Source: JBGTIS01 sp041745535 (GTDB lineage Bacteria; Bacteroidota; Bacteroidia; Cytophagales; Cyclobacteriaceae). From it: DNA of 6,566 nt. The notes under the pieces were generated by a model, which was given only the letters and a program-made list of their open reading frames with translations, searched no databases and was not told the origin of the DNA. The stretch is from contig JBGTIS010000359.1 of NCBI GenBank assembly GCA_041745535.1, forward strand, positions 1 to 6,566. Reading direction: 5' to 3'. Made by a program: the position numbers and the translations under genes. Of the stretch, positions 6,470-6,566 are shown piece after piece (the stretch's first letter is position 1; every line of letters begins with the position of its first letter).

Positions 6470-6491
6470 CCTTTCAAAAAAGAATGAAAGG
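6470..6491 (+). promoter_or_regulatory. Small inverted repeat covering the ribosome-binding site of the 3' gene
   Basis: CCTTTC (6470-6475) and GAAAGG (6486-6491) are perfect 6-bp arms around a 10-base A-rich loop. The right arm contains the AAAGG that would serve the ATG at 6494, so an RNA hairpin could hide it. The left arm also overlaps TACCTTTC (6468-6475), a near match to the -7 promoter element. If that element were used, the transcript would start after the left arm and no hairpin could form. The two readings exclude each other and neither is strong. Confidence 0.25.
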
Positions 6492-6493
6492 CG

Positions 6494-6566
6494 ATGCGTG
6501 ACAATTTGGAATACAAACAACAATTTTTTGCTGAGTTGGACGAAAGGCTAAAGCGATTATTCGCAG
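6494..6566 (+). CDS. Start of an unrecognised gene, cut by window end
   Basis: An open frame begins at ATG 6494 and runs off the window after 24 codons (MRDNLEYKQQFFAELDERLK, then RLFA). The visible part is highly charged and predicted helical, with no recognisable family motif, so I assign no function. An in-frame TGA at 6485-6487 lies just upstream, making 6494 the first ATG. An AAAGG Shine-Dalgarno-like sequence (6487-6491) ends only 2 bases before it, closer than usual. An earlier ATG at 6484 in another frame stops after five codons. The gene would be divergent from pruA across 154 bases. Its reality depends on the frame staying open beyond the window. Confidence 0.45.
   Translation, partial: MRDNLEYKQQFFAELDERLKRLFA

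Noticed and set aside
1..6566. A novel defence, mobile or secondary-metabolism system
   Set aside because: Every complete gene belongs to a known housekeeping or nucleotide-sugar family. I found no direct repeats, transposase, recombinase, toxin-antitoxin pair or long unexplained noncoding stretch.

Overview
The window looks like ordinary chromosomal DNA from a member of the Bacteroidota, probably of the Cytophagales type. This is an inference from four things. The PdxJ has the Asn-Lys variant of its substrate loop that I associate with this phylum. The P5C dehydrogenase is a stand-alone, ALDH4A1-like enzyme. Most starts lack a clear Shine-Dalgarno and have A-rich leaders instead. A TAnnTTTG promoter element lies upstream of pruA. 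The DNA is moderately AT-rich and composition looks even throughout. I see no mobile element, CRISPR array, tRNA, rRNA or transfer scar.

Layout: (1) bases 1-2907, + strand, hold a tight nucleotide-sugar operon. It contains the 3' part of UDP-glucose 6-dehydrogenase (ugd), UDP-glucuronate decarboxylase/UDP-xylose synthase (uxs, overlapping ugd by 8 bases) and UDP-glucose 4-epimerase (galE, 16 bases further on). (2) pdxJ, for pyridoxine 5'-phosphate synthase, is on the - strand (2910-3632) and converges on galE with only 2 bases between them. (3) A 66-base divergent intergenic region carries a perfect 7-bp inverted repeat. (4) A GatB/YqeY-family gene and a CvpA-family membrane protein gene follow on the + strand, overlapping by one base (3699-4684). 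(5) pruA, for the L-glutamate gamma-semialdehyde (P5C) dehydrogenase, is on the - strand (4705-6339). (6) A 154-base divergent gap comes next, then the first 24 codons of an unrecognised + strand gene cut by the window end.

Function: Ugd oxidises UDP-glucose to UDP-glucuronate, Uxs decarboxylates that to UDP-xylose, and GalE interconverts UDP-glucose and UDP-galactose. Together they can supply three sugar donors for polysaccharide or glycoconjugate synthesis. No glycosyltransferase or export gene is in view, so the acceptor glycan is unknown. The other genes are unrelated housekeeping functions: vitamin B6 synthesis, proline catabolism, and two conserved families of unclear role.

I found no convincing previously undescribed system. 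The best leads are small: a 10-base homopolymer in pdxJ where a one-base slip either way gives an almost immediate stop, a valine at the GalE specificity-gate position, the non-canonical PdxJ substrate loop, and inverted repeats near gene boundaries.
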